DNA of 64,000 nt from Lophius americanus. Its lineage: Eukaryota; Chordata; Actinopteri; Lophiiformes; Lophiidae. Positions 1-10,600 of the stretch are shown in pieces. The notes under the pieces are model-generated. The model ran no database searches. It saw nothing but the letters and a program-made list of their open reading frames with translations, and was not told the DNA's origin. The translations under genes and the position numbers were made by a program. The stretch spans positions 3,845,001 to 3,909,000 of the forward strand of contig JBBDHG010000043.1 in NCBI GenBank assembly GCA_037951165.1, read 5' to 3'. Position 1 is the first letter of the stretch. Each line of letters begins with the position of its first letter.

Positions 1-760
1 TGAGTAAAATATGAACCGAAGTGAAACACAACATATTCAAGATGGATCTCCTTGAGTTGATTCACATTGCAAATATGGAGATTATCGGACCAAGGCTTGA
101 CAATTTCGGGCAGAAACTTTTGGCAATAAAGCTCCCCCTAGTGTCAGAAATATAAGACCGATCTCTTCCAAATTTAATCGGCTTTCTCCTCACACTGCGT
201 TCTATTATCCATTTAATGGTTTTTGATTTACGTAAAGAAATCCAATCTCCCTCTAGGGAGTAAATATAGAGTACTACAGTGAAATATGACATTTAAAATC
301 TCCTCCAGTCAATCGTATACACCGGATTTTGACTGAATCAGACAAACAGTTAGGAATTTATGTCCTAAAAACTGTGTTTTTTTGTTAAAAGTCCCCCCCC
401 CCCTTGTGAGTAAAATGTGAACTGTTGAGTTAAAACACAACCACATGGATGGACAGATAGATCCCCTTCACACGATTCATAGGCACCGAACTCGGACTCA
501 ATAAGACCGACGGTTTTAGAAATTATGTCCAAACATGTTTGGAGGTGAAACTCCTCCTAGTGTTGTAAATATAAAACTGATCTTTCCTATAATCAATCCA
601 ATTCTTCCTCACACTTAGGTCTATGTATGCATAAAAATTGAAAATGATTCATGACATTGTTTTTGAGTTATTTTGTTAAACATCAAGGATCTGCGGTGGC
701 GATGAAGATGACGATTCCATACCATCCCCAACTTTTCAGGGATATAATCCGTATAAAGAA
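1..760 (+). repeat. TIR-1 family repeat, copy 1 (left side cut by window)
   Basis: Unnamed dispersed repeat seen many times in the window. The motif CTCCCCCTAGTG (or a close variant) occurs near 132, 391 and 551, followed either by AGTGAGTAAAATATGAAC-like text or by GTGTCGGAAATAT-like text. It ends with a GGCGGTGG..GATGAAG block (690-715) and CTTTTCAGGGATATAATCC (733-751), the inverted form of the start seen in other copies. Two closing modules (about 130-240 and 550-660) suggest internal duplication. No coding capacity is visible. Whether it is a non-autonomous DNA transposon is inference from its inverted ends. Confidence 0.7.
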
Positions 761-2896
761 ATGCCGTTGCTAACGATTAATACCTGCAAAGCACAGACAT
801 GGGGCACAAATAAAGTCTACAGCTGCCTTCGCACACACACACCCCCATCTCGTGAAATCCATGAATCTGTAAAAGTCATGAATCAACTACCGGATCATAG
901 AAGATGATGGATTCCAATTCTGATTTATTGCCGCAGGATGAGCAACAAAACATGGTTCCGATTACATTTGCAACGCGTACGTCTGTTCTGTAGACGGAAA
1001 CACGTCCCCTCAGCGTCGGCAGCAACGCATCTCCTCACGATTGTACTTTCCTCACTTGATGAATTGTTTTCCCGATGGGAAACAACAGTAAGTGCCTCCA
1101 GACTGGACCTGCATGAATCTCCTGCTTCATTCATTTTGGGACCCAATATATAAATCCAAAACATCAAGACTGAGAGAAATTAGCCCAATGAATGTTAGAT
1201 ATTTATTCATTTATTTATAGATTATAATGTCACTTTTGTAAGATAAGCGCGACCGCGCGTAAAACTTGCATGAAATTCCACATTCGAGCTTTTACAAGAT
1301 TTAATCTTGATTGAACTGATTAGGTCATTATTGTAATTTATATACTTGATCTGTCCTGTTTTGTATCCTATGATGCAAGATGTATTTAAACCTACGTTGT
1401 TTACACTTAACGGGCATTCTCTAAATTAATTCAACCAAATCATGGAAAGTACTTCCAAATGATATTTTCAGTTGGGCTAAGTTTATTTACTTAAATTAAA
1501 TAAGATCATTTCAGTGGGATAATTTCAACACTGGAAAAATGTTCCCCTGAAGCTCTATAGGCCCATATGTGGACCTTTAGAGCGTCTCCTAGTGGACATA
1601 AGTGGTACGTTTCAGCCAAAATCCCATTTGACGTATTTTGGGTCCATTGACCGACCAACTTTTTTATCCCAAAAAAAATGAGGAGAGAATATAATTTTTT
1701 GTTTGTGTTTGTTTGTGTTTAATCACATATAACAAAAAAAAAATAAGAACAGGTACAATGTAAATGACACTGTAAATAAATGGTCTTAGCGTTTAATGTC
1801 AATAGACACCAAGGTTATGCAAATATACCAAATAGTTGTTGAGCTAATTGAAGTTGATTATGGGTATGTAATTGAGGTGAGACTTTAATTAACCTTAAAA
1901 CTTAACAGGTTAGTTGGACCGACCCAGATAAATAAAGTTGGCCGTATCCTAAATATGTAAGTAGAATTAACTCAAAAATAATTAAGATGTTAATATTATG
2001 TATCAAACCTAAAATATTACATCATCACAACTCAAGTTTATTAAGTAAGACCAACATCATTTTCATGTTTTTTAGAGTTGATTCAAATAGGTGTTTACCT
2101 ATTACCTGTAAAAATGTTTACCTTGTGTGTAATTGGTCCAAATGAACATACAGTGACAATAAAGGCTTTAAGGAAAATAAAGGAGGATGACATTTGATGA
2201 TTTTCATGTCTACATATGTCCTTATCCAAAACACCTCCGACCAAAGTAAATCTTTTTAAGTACAGGACGTTTTCCCATTTGGGATTATTCTTTGATTCAA
2301 AGGCTTATTTTGTTGAGAGTGGGTTCATCAGATCTCATTAGGTGTATTATTATTGGCTGTAATTTGTAAAATACTTGTACAACACAGAGTATCCCACTAC
2401 TGAAGATCAAGCCCCTAAAGATTCAGGCGGCTCGGGTTTAATTGACTTCTTCCGTGGTTTAATTTGCTTCCCACACCTTTTTTTCTTTTCTTTTTTAAGT
2501 TTGCAAGAAAAGGTGAAATAGATGATAGAGTTCAACCTTTCAGACAGATTCTAGGAAAGGTCTCACCCTGTACGGATTCCATCTACGCCTGACTGACATC
2601 CCATCACAATGCAGCCCCTCACCTCAGGAGGGGGTCTGGCTATTCCACTCCCACTTCAGCCTCAGAACCTGTTTTCACACCTTGGACCTGTCCGCTAGAT
2701 GTAACATTTAAATGAAATTCTAAACTGCCACAGTAAATGTATTAGTAAAGAAAAAGACGCATGGAAAATTCATGTTTTCTATTAACATAATGATGAAAAG
2801 TTCTTTTTGTTAATTATCGTTTGTGGCGAGTCACAACAAATTGGATCCTTAACACAGTTCCTGACACACGGACGGAAGCTTCTGGTGTGCAGCACA
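761..2896. other. AT-rich unique stretch, no feature seen
   Basis: Two kilobases of AT-rich sequence with stops in all frames. The antiparallel open frames at 925-1167 and 938-1153 overlap, resemble nothing I know and have no splice or promoter context. A short TTTG-rich run lies near 1700-1720 and A-runs near 1733-1742. I see no transposon ends or RNA gene. Confidence 0.5.
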
Positions 2897-3255
2897 TACT
2901 CTGATCAGCCATAATATTATAACCACATGTCAACTATTGTGTAGGTCATTCTTTAGCATTAATGTTTTTAAGAATTCATCCTACAACATTTTCTCTCTGT
3001 GATCAGGCAACAACGGTGTAAATTAACAACAGTTGTCCTTCCTTGGACCCCGTTGGCAGGTGCAGACTAGGAACACCCAGCAAGACCGGCATTTCTGGAG
3101 ATGTTCTGATGCAGCTATTTAGCGATTCTGATCGAGGCCTAGTAAATCAGATCAGATCATTACATTTTCCCAATTCTTTCCATTTTCATGCATCAATTTC
3201 AGGAGAAAATGTCCAATTGCTGTCTAATATATTAATTTCTAGAAAACAGGGTTTC
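2897..3255 (-). mobile_element. Tc1-like transposon remnant (Tc1-a, copy 1)
   Basis: The left end CTGATCAGCCATAATATTAT (2901-2920) is the terminal inverted repeat of a fish Tc1/mariner family that recurs at 40.7, 43.5 and 50.7 kb. After a gap, 3034-3116 matches the internal part that encodes, on the minus strand, the N-terminal DNA-binding region of the transposase. 3150-3245 matches the stretch near the other end of the element. The middle and the right inverted repeat are missing, so the copy is dead. The family match is from memory of fish Tc1 elements. Confidence 0.75.
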
Positions 3256-3327
3256 GTCGATGTGAATTCTTCCAAATCCATCTGGAACATCTACAGATCA
3301 CATATTAACGAACCAGTACTAAACAAA

Positions 3328-3330
3328 TAT

Positions 3331-3420
<90 letters not shown>

Positions 3421-3456
3421 TATGTATATATATATATACATATATATGTATATTAT
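3328..3456. repeat. (TA)n microsatellite
   Basis: About 128 bp of nearly pure TA dinucleotide with a few TACATATATATGTA interruptions at the right end. It can fold on itself over most of its length. Open frames crossing it (IYIYIY peptides on both strands) are artefacts of the repeat. The tract length may be wrong in an assembly. Confidence 0.95.
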
Positions 3457-3847
3457 TATTTCTTACTGCTACTGACTTACAGTTAATTTTTAATACAAAA
3501 ATGTTATTTATTTCCTGACAAAAGTGTTTCCACTGCATCTTTTTTTCATTTTTAAATCAATTTATCTAAGTTATATAATAGTGAGTCAGGCCATCATCGA
3601 GTCCGACCGCCGGTTTCATCTCTCTGTTTGAGAATGGAGTGTTAGTAGGAAATAACAGTCCAGAATCGCCCCACAGGGAAACATTGAAGTCTGGAGAGGC
3701 AGTAGACGGATACGGGTTCAGGCTGCATTTCTCGTGAATGGCATCTTACAGTGTTGGAGAGTAGAGGTGTGAAGGTGAAGGACTGAAGAGACGGGACACT
3801 TAAAATATAATCATTTACAGTAAACATGGTCATTGCATACGCGCCGG
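3457..3847. other. Unique stretch, no feature seen
   Basis: About 390 bp between the TA tract and the next TIR-1 copy. A 63-residue minus-strand open frame (3642-3833) resembles no family known to me. Confidence 0.4.
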
Positions 3848-4375
3848 CCTCAGATCCTCCATGTTAATGCCATAATTAAAAAAACTATTTCATCTATCAT
3901 TTTCAAATTTTATACCCAGCTTTATGTCAAAAGTTACCGGGTCTTAAATTCTCAGCCGTTGGTCCGATTTAGTAGAAATTTGGTGCATGTGAATCTACTC
4001 AAGGAGATCGATCTTGTGCACACGTAATTTCACTATAACAAATTCCATTTTACTCACTGTGGGAGTTTTTTTTATGACAAACACCCATTTCTCATCCATA
4101 ACTTCCCAACCGAGAGTGAAAATCGTAAAATATCTTTACTTCTGAGTGACTCTGGGATCTGATCTGAGAGCAGACCGCTGACATCTACCATATGTAAGGT
4201 GCGATGTACATAAAATGTATTATTATTACTATGACTCCATAGAAATAGTTAGGTTGAGTCACTATGGACTCTTTGAGATTATTAATAAGTCGGTTAATTT
4301 GGGGAGTTTGATCAGGGGGATTGCTTTTTAAAACGCAGGGGATGGGGGGCTTTTCGTGGATTTACCCTTGCCGTT
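3848..4375 (-). repeat. TIR-1 family repeat, copy 2
   Basis: Reverse-orientation copy. It contains CAGCCGTTGGTCCGATTTAG (3952-3971), AATTTGGTGCATGTGAATC, the ACTCACTGTGGGAG module boundary (about 4053), the GGGATCTGATCTGAGAGCAG block (4152-4171) and the CATAGAAATAGTTAGG block (4239-4254). It closes with GGGCTTTTCGTGGATTTACCC, the outer end of the family. The opposite end is worn. Confidence 0.7.
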
Positions 4376-4597
4376 GACGACGACACTTATTGTCTGGTGT
4401 GAAAACAACAATGACTGGAAATGCATGTGAATTCTTGTGAAACGTGTGTTTACACGGAGCCCACCATCGCACATATTTGCACCTGTGTCTCACTGCAGAT
4501 GTTTTGTGTTTGGACAGCATTGATAAGAGAAGTTCAAACAGTCCCCAGGGTCTCTGCAGAATGTGCTCAGTGTCTCTCAGTGTCTGAATGTGTGTTT

Positions 4598-4598
<1 letters not shown>

Positions 4599-4663
<65 letters not shown>

Positions 4664-4670
4664 GGGGGGG
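4599..4670. repeat. (GT)n microsatellite fused to a 24-base G run
   Basis: About 24 GT units (4599-4647) run directly into 24 uninterrupted G residues (4647-4670). Open frames on both strands here are repeat artefacts. The G run could form a four-stranded structure and is likely to be variable in length and hard to sequence. Confidence 0.95.
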
Positions 4671-4856
4671 TATGGCTGTTTGTGTGTGTTGGATGGTGCT
4701 GCTGCACATGTTTAACCCCCGCCTCGGCTCGGCTTTGGCTTGATCTCACACTCTGAAGGTCAGACAGAATTGACCGGGGCTGAGCTGCAGCCCGCCGGTA
4801 TCGACTGCAAATGAGATGTTTTCTTGATCGGAGTGACGTCTGTCTGGTCACTGACT

Positions 4857-4875
4857 CACACACACACACACACAC

Positions 4876-4910
<35 letters not shown>
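4857..4910. repeat. (CA)n microsatellite
   Basis: About 27 CA units with a single CG interruption at 4880. It lies 186 bp from the GT/G tract, so the two tracts are inverted complements that could pair in single-stranded DNA. Confidence 0.95.
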
Positions 4911-4913
<3 letters not shown>

Positions 4914-5170
4914 TGAGTAATCCAGGAAGCTAATACAAGAATAAAAACAGACAGAGTCAAATATAATAAGCACTCTCAAGTGTTGTGTGCGATTCCTCTT
5001 TACTATCTCCCTCCTCAGGCTCCTCTGCTGCAAACGCTTTGCACAGCACAGATGTTTCCAATTAATCTTGAATTCCCATTCTCCCAGTCCACCCCCTACC
5101 AACAACTCCACAGAGTCCACCCTCCAGTAAATAAGTTCTATTCTATTCTCTATCTGAAAAAAAGAAAACG

Positions 5171-5198
<28 letters not shown>
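5171..5198. repeat. (CT)n microsatellite
   Basis: About 13 CT units continuing into CT-rich sequence to about 5260, a polypyrimidine stretch. Confidence 0.9.
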
Positions 5199-5199
<1 letters not shown>

Positions 5200-5201
<2 letters not shown>

Positions 5202-5534
5202 CTCTTCCCTTTTTGTCCTCTCTCCTCCAATCCACCCTTCATTCCTTTACCCCCGTTCCTCCATCCTGTTGTCCTCCACCGAGCAGCGGCTGTAGCAAAT
5301 ATGTTTTTTAACCTTGACTCGCAGGTGTCTGTGGCAGAACGGGCCATTATTTGTCACCGTAAATAGCGGTTAAGCAGCGGCAGGCAGCCCTGCAGGAAAG
5401 GCTCCAGTGAGCCACATGCGAGTGCAGGCCGGGATACTTCATTAATCTTGCTGTCACTTCCATGACGCTTTCCATTAGTTATGGGGCTATCTGATCAACG
5501 GGCAGGCTCGCCGCTTTCTCAGAGCCAACCGGCG
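5200..5534. other. Unique stretch between simple repeats
   Basis: Mixed-composition sequence of higher complexity than its surroundings. No frame resembles a known protein. Such islands can be conserved regulatory DNA in fish, but nothing in the sequence alone proves it. Confidence 0.3.
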
Positions 5535-5599
5535 GGAGAGAGGAGAGAGGAGAGAGGAGAGAGGAGAGAGGAGAGAGGAGAGAGGAGAGAGGAGAGGAG
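5535..5599. repeat. (GAGAGAG)n short tandem repeat
   Basis: About nine copies of a 7-bp purine unit (GGAGAGA), nearly perfect. Confidence 0.95.
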
Positions 5600-5739
5600 C
5601 TGGAGGGACTGTACAGAGACGGAGAAATGAGACTTAGAGAAAATCAAAGGGAGGACTTTCCGACTGTTTTGGCCTGTAACCAATCAAAGTCTTGCTGGAG
5701 GTTGACCCGTGTGACGCCGACGAAGAAGCAGCTGCCAGA

Positions 5740-6245
5740 AACATTATGTGATACTCAGATCACAGATATCATACTTGAGGACTGTCTATCCCCGAAAGCA
5801 AAGGTATATTCCTCAAAAGTCCCCGATCCCCTGCATTGTACAACCCCCCTGATTGGAATCCTCAAATTAAATGTCAAGATATGTCCACGGTATTTTTGTA
5901 AAAGCTCCAAGAGGTGATTTAAATATTAGCTACTTAAGTAAAATATCATACATACATGATAAACGTCCTCGATTTGAATCATATGAACCAAATCTCCCTG
6001 AAGGTTTGAACCGTTGGTCTGATTCAGAGAGAATATTGTCTGACCCTAATGTTGGAAATATGCAACTTAACTTTCCCAAAATCACTCCAGTTCTTCCTCG
6101 CGCTGATGTCTATGATGGTGTAAAATTAATAAATCGTAGATCTTAAGTAATTGTGTTAACACGAAGGATTTAAGGCGGCGGACGCGGCTGTGATGAAGAT
6201 CCCACAATAATCCGGACTTTTCGAGGATATTAATCGTGCGACACA
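5740..6245 (+). repeat. TIR-1 family repeat, copy 3 (most complete)
   Basis: Near-complete forward copy of about 500 bp. It opens with CTATCCCCGAAAGCAAAGG (5786-5804) and TCAAAAGTCCCCGATCCCC (5814-5832). It continues through the TTAAATGTCAAGATATGTCC block and a compact module array, then the TCTTCCTCGCGCTGATGTCTA block. It ends with the GGCGG..GATGAAGATCCC block and GGACTTTTCGAGGATATTAATCG (6215-6237). The two ends are imperfect inverted repeats (TATATCCCCGAAAAGTC consensus). Small open frames at 5627-6146 lie inside it and are not genes. Confidence 0.75.
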
Positions 6246-6295
6246 GAAGTAACTCAAGTTCTGAAATAAACAGGGACAATATATAAAAAGGATGG

Positions 6296-6470
6296 CTGAC
6301 GGTCAGTAGAGCAGTTGTCCCTGATCTGAAGGTCCTTGAGCAAGACCCTGAACCCCAATCTGCTCCCCGGGGGCCTAATGGCGGCTCCCCCTCTGCTCCT
6401 CTTGGATGCTGAGCAGGAAATTCACAAGGTTGTATGTGTGAAGCATGACGATGTGTCTTTCTATTATTTC
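6296..6470 (+). repeat. SINE-like dispersed repeat fragment
   Basis: The text GGTCCTTGAGCAAGACCCTG (6331-6350), followed by AACCCCAATCTGCTCCCCGG and a TGCTGAGCAGGAAATTCAC tail, matches the body of a very common teleost dispersed repeat. The head of that repeat looks tRNA-derived. Here the head is lost. Related pieces lie at 8896-9075 and 27893-28020. Confidence 0.65.
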
Positions 6471-7480
6471 ACTGTGTTATCAACTATGAGCAAAATTAAA
6501 TACAAACGCTGCTTTGTGTTCGATGTAGAGGTGACAGATTCCTCTGAAAACCAAACGTCGCTGTTTCCAAGTTCACGCAAACTGTTCCGAGGAGCTTCCT
6601 CCTCATTCTCTTCTACGTCCTTCTGAAATCTGGATGTGTGTTTTGAGATTCTCAACACTGACAGGCTGACATATCACAGCGTCACACGATTTAAGCAAAT
6701 TGCCATTACTCACGGCTTTGCATTGACATTGTCTGCACGCCTTCGCTTATACAGCTTCTCTTAGTTTAAAATAAAGTAGACTTTCTTCCTGTGAATTACG
6801 TTTCAATTAGATTTTCTTTGATTTTCCCAAAATTAGGGCTGATTCTTGTTTCTAGCTGAGCTCAGCAACATTCGTTCAGTGTGTTTACACTCTGGGATTC
6901 TTAGTTTCTGCTCTTTGTAAGTGTTTGTAGTCCAGTGGAATTTATTGTGAGGCAGCCAAAAGAAACTGAATGCAGTTCTGATAGCAATCATACCCTGACA
7001 AGGTTAGTTTTCATGCTGCAGGAGGAAATGGAACAAGAGGGAGATGAGAGAGCAAGCTGTTAGATGAAGAACTGCAGGCAAACATCAACTGTGTTTGACT
7101 TCCATGTAAACACATATCTGAAAAAGGAGCTGCTCAGCGAGTGTTTGCTGTGGTATTAAACTGCACTTAAAGTCAAATGGGACAGAAGTGTTAAGGGGAT
7201 CAAATTTAAAGGTTAAGAAGAGGAAATAAGATGTAACGTACTCCCTGGACTTTTTTTTCTTCTTTTTTCTGTCGTGGCAGGACAGTTCAAGGCAGAGCCG
7301 CACAAAACAGGAAAAACAATGTTTTTCCTTATGTTAGTTCAAATACATGGATTTATAAATTTCTTTCTCGAGAACATCCTTCTCATTTCTATGTAGGTAC
7401 ATTCCCCACTCAGGCAAGCAGGAGGGAGCCGGAGCAGATCCCACCTCACACTCGCTGCCTTTACGTTGGACGCTTTTCTC
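6471..7480. other. Unique stretch, no feature seen
   Basis: About 1 kb without recognisable genes or repeats. Short open frames (6464-6658, 7085-7303) show no family resemblance and are low-complexity in part. Confidence 0.4.
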
Positions 7481-7619
7481 CTATCCAAATGAAAACTTTC
7501 CGAATGGCAATGTCGGTGGCCTGTTTACCTGACCTGTGATCTTTTCCAACCCGGTGCTTCCATGCATCGACTCATCCAAGCAGGAACAGCTTTCTGACAT
7601 GCGCAGATGATCCACACTC

Positions 7620-8100
7620 CCGCTCATAAGGTGGCGATAATGCTACGATTAGCTGGGTGCCGTCCGCCAATAACCACCCAGAAGAAGAATACGACAAAGA
7701 AGGCATTTGTGGAAGGAACCATTCATCCATCCAACCATCCAACTATGTTAAACTCTTTCAAAGTTGCAGTGAGTAAATGACTCTCTGATGTAGAACGGAA
7801 CTGTTTTGAAGTCGCCATATTTAAAATGCGTGGAAGCGCATGGAAAAACTCAGCCGGAGCGTTACATCACGACGCTGGGCGTGTTGAGATACATCTCATA
7901 CAGAGAGGTTTTCTGAAACAGTGTTTACATGCAGCGACTGGCTGTGGGAAAAGCTTTCCGAAGGATTGGACTACCTCCTTGCAAAGGAATGAAATCTCAT
8001 TCAGTAAAGGCCTTTTCTTTCGGAAAGGGGCGTTCTCTTTCTGATTAAGCGTCTTTTCCGAATCTCTTCGGAATTAGGCTGTCCATGTAAACCCACCCAC
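7620..8100. mobile_element. Probable non-autonomous DNA transposon pieces
   Basis: 7627-7700 (GGTGGCGATAATGCTACG, then GCCAATAACCACCCAGAAGAAGAA) resembles the end of a fish DNA-transposon-derived repeat that closes in AAGAAG. 7915-8100 has TGTTTACATGCAGCG at one side and GTCCATGTAAACCCACCCAC at the other, a pair of inverted GTTTACATG motifs around TTTCCGAA repeats. I cannot name the element or fix its borders. The small frame at 7826-8044 is internal and not a gene. Confidence 0.35.
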
Positions 8101-8102
8101 TG

Positions 8103-8200
8103 GGTGAGAGCCACATTCACAACTTAGAGTCACCAATTCAACTATATTGCATGTTTTTGGATGGTAGTAAGAAGCCAAAGTACAAAGAGAACAATGCGAT
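8103..8200. repeat. Fragment of a common teleost dispersed repeat (CCATCCATTTTCT family)
   Basis: The stretch ACTTAGAGTCACCAATTCAA followed by TGCATGTTTTTGGATGGTAG and AGAAGCC matches the middle of the widespread fish repeat that carries the phrase tgcatgtttttggactgtgggaggaagcc. Other pieces of the family lie at 10075-10180 and 57525-57690. Confidence 0.6.
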
Positions 8201-8885
8201 CTCCACTGCCTCCGCCAACGAAGCAGGTTTGTCTGTCTGTTATCAAGATTACAGAAACTCTAACTGAAAGATTATCATAAAAACTTACCCAGAGATTGAT
8301 TCTGGCATATTGTACATATAATTACATTTGAGGGATGTTCCGTGTTTCACAACATTTAAAATAAAATAAAATAAAATGAGGAGCTGTTTAGGGTAGTGAT
8401 GTGACAATGTCGGCTCGGCAGACTCCTTAAACTGTACCCATTATTGATGTCTTTGTTCCATTTATTCCTTCGATGTTCCTTTGTTGGGGGGAGCTGGGGG
8501 CTCAGACCATTATTGAGGCCTTATCTTATCTTATGTTATCTTTGGGTACTCAGTGGGCTGAACAGAAACACTGAAGTTGAGAGGTACTCAGAGAGTTTGT
8601 TGGAGTTGCTGGTAGATTAAGAGTCTGGCAATAACTCAAACATTAATGGAGAAATCTGCACAATATGTTTTTCCTAAACCTTGGGTACTGCTGGGCCTTG
8701 TTCCTTTGACGTCTTACACTGGAGAGGAACAGCAAAATTACATTAGAATGATCAAATTCTAGGAGGGTGGAACAGGGAATAAAACAAGGTGCTAAACGCC
8801 TGGTGCGAATGAGAGAGGGAGGTTGGTTCAGAGGGAGGATTTCGATCTCTGAGTGCTTTTTGTACTTAATATAATTCAAATATAT
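8200..8885 (-). mobile_element. TIR-2 family element, copy 1
   Basis: This segment is, in reverse complement, alignable over most of its length with 28105-28910. Shared landmarks read on the minus strand include an AAAAAGCACTCAGAGATCG end (about 8850-8870), TGTTCCTCTCCAGTGTAAGA, GAACAAGGCCCAGCAGTACC, ATCTACCAGCAACTCCAACA, CTGTTCAGCCCACTGA and GGAACATCGAAGGAATAAAT. Its end at 8208-8220 is CTGCCTCCGCCAACG; the first end carries the same CTCCGCC motif in inverted form in better copies. A (TAAAA)5 run lies at 8358-8384. The 103-residue minus-strand frame at 8643-8954 is a shadow. Probably a non-autonomous DNA transposon; name unknown. Confidence 0.65.
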
Positions 8886-8895
8886 ATAAAAATAG

Positions 8896-9075
8896 AAGTT
8901 CGCTGCACTCCCCCCATCCCTGAGGAGCAGTGGGCAGCCATGTGCAGCGCTCACAGTAAATTGGGGTTCAGGGTCTTAATCAAGGATGCTAGGACTTGTA
9001 GACAGCTGGGCTCAAACCGCCGACCTGCTAATCTTCCAGTTGTCAGATGACTGCTCTACAAACTGAGACGCAGAA
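8896..9075 (-). repeat. tRNA-derived SINE-like repeat
   Basis: Read on the minus strand it begins CTCAGTTTGTAGAGCAGTC and continues CGGCGGTTTGAGCCC, degenerate A-box and B-box promoter motifs of tRNA-derived SINEs. It then continues TTGATTAAGACCCTGAACCC and GGCTGCCCACTGCTCC. The order and wording match a dispersed teleost repeat. It directly abuts the TIR-2 copy, as the related piece at 27893 does at the other TIR-2 locus. Confidence 0.65.
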
Positions 9076-9639
9076 GACCTCATTAAATAATTTGTCTGCA
9101 TTGGCTTTTCCTTGAGGGGCAGCAGCAAGGACCAATTAGGACCAATGGGAACCTGCGAGAAATCATTAGCAAATCTTAATCATAACCGTAAATCTAGTCT
9201 TACAGCGCTTTTTACTGAATAATACATTTGCTTAAATTTCAGTGCAGAGTTGCGGTGAAATGTTACAGTGAGGTGAGGTCGTGTTCATGAGGCCAATTAA
9301 AACCCTTTGATGTCCGGACCAAGAAGAAAAACCTTTTGAAGAAATATTTCTGTGAAATCTTTTATTCAAATTATTAATACAATATCATACACATTCTACA
9401 TTTACCAAAAAAAATTACTGTTTGCTCGACATATTTCCTTTGATTGCCCAACTGTCCTACCTTCATTATAAAGTAAAATCTCTGAACCACAAAGCATGTT
9501 TTTAAAGAAACATTTGATTCTTATTAAACTTGCTTTTCCTTGTATTGAGTTACATAATTGTGTAAATTAAGTCCTCAGAGGCTATAAAAAGCACACACAC
9601 CAAAAACTGTCTATTGAATAGGACTTTCTCCTATTAGAT
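9076..9639. other. AT-rich stretch, no feature seen
   Basis: No recognisable gene or transposon. AT-rich with short A and T runs. Confidence 0.4.
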
Positions 9640-9785
9640 TAATACCTCCTCCTTGGGGGCCCCTTTGACCTGTGGTGTCCCCCAGGTCTCCATCCTTGGC
9701 ATCTTCCTCTTTAGCATATACATGCTGACACTGGGTCATATTATAAACTGGTTCAGTCAAGTTTCACACATTTTTCCCGAATGTA
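9640..9785 (+). pseudogene. L2-like LINE reverse transcriptase fragment
   Basis: One frame reads APLTCGVPQVSILGIFLFS and then IYMLTLGHIIN, the conserved GVPQGSILGPxLF block of reverse transcriptases from L2/CR1/Rex1-type non-LTR retrotransposons. Only about 45 residues remain. The catalytic YADD motif, endonuclease and 3' end are absent. The same block survives at 19098-19205 and 21330-21790. A dead 5'- and 3'-truncated scrap. Confidence 0.75.
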
Positions 9786-10074
9786 CAGAGACCCAACATG
9801 TGCTTAAAGTGTTAGTATGATTGACAGTTGGAGCTACTGGACTGGCTAACTAATTATTTTAAGTTTCAGATATTTTGTCTTCCTAATAAAATATACTGAT
9901 GACCGAAAAACAGTTTTAGACAGAGCTTTTACAGTATGTAGGATAACTTTAGATTTGTACAGCAAACTTTAGGTGGCCCTTTAAGGCAGAACAAGATTAG
10001 GCTTCATTTATGACCAATCTCATGGGGGAATTTGCCTGAACGGAGGCATGAATGGTCGTCTGTTTCTTTGACTT
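9786..10074. other. Unique stretch, no feature seen
   Basis: AT-rich sequence between two repeat fragments. Nothing recognised. Confidence 0.35.
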
Positions 10075-10180
10075 TTCCCTGCGATGAACTATCAGGCCTC
10101 TTGCCCAATGTCAGTTGGGATTGGCTCCAGCCATTCATGCAACAGGATGGGCGTTTATAGATAAAGGACAGATGGATTAG
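10075..10180. repeat. Dispersed teleost repeat, 3' end piece
   Basis: CCCTGCGATGAACTATCAGG, then CAATGTCAGTTGGGATTGGC and TCCAGCC, then ACAGGATGGGCG ending in a GACAGATGGATT tail, matches the reverse orientation of the common repeat that reads ccatccattttctaccgc at its other end. Same family as 8103-8200 and 57525-57690. Confidence 0.65.
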
Positions 10181-10489
10181 AACATACTTTTCGCTGGGAT
10201 TAAGTGTTTAAAAACTTGGCGAAAGGGCTTGGATCTTGGTACAAAACCCAGCCGCCAACCCTTTATGGCTACCAAGATGGTTCCATATCTTTATGACATT
10301 ATTGTCGATGAGATATCCAACTACTATTACCCACATCCAGGGCAACTGGAAACCGTCTAACTTTCCAATTGATTTGTGTATGAAATACTTATATATTCTT
10401 TTGATTTAAGCACTCGACATTTTGAAACCAAGTGTTCTTAAAAGATGATGGCGGAAAAAGTTCCTAGCTTGAAAAGTGTTCAATGAGCT

Positions 10490-10600
10490 GTCAAAGCTAT
10501 AAAGAACTTTTATTATGTGAAAAAGGATCCGATCCCTGACTTATAACTGCGAGCCGATCCTGAGTGAGTTTTGTGATCCGGGACATCCCTGGTATTAGGT
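10490..10600. mobile_element. DNA-transposon end (GATCGGATCC..GGGACATCCCT type)
   Basis: AAAAAGGATCCGATCCCTGAC followed by GCGAGCCGATCCTGAG and closing with GATCCGGGACATCCCTGG resembles the terminal region of a fish non-autonomous DNA transposon. Only one end is recognisable. Confidence 0.4.

Noticed and set aside
8511..8540. TTATCTTATCTTATG run as a separate LINE 3' tail
   Set aside because: The run lies inside the segment that aligns with the TIR-2 copy at 28105-28910, so it needs no separate element.
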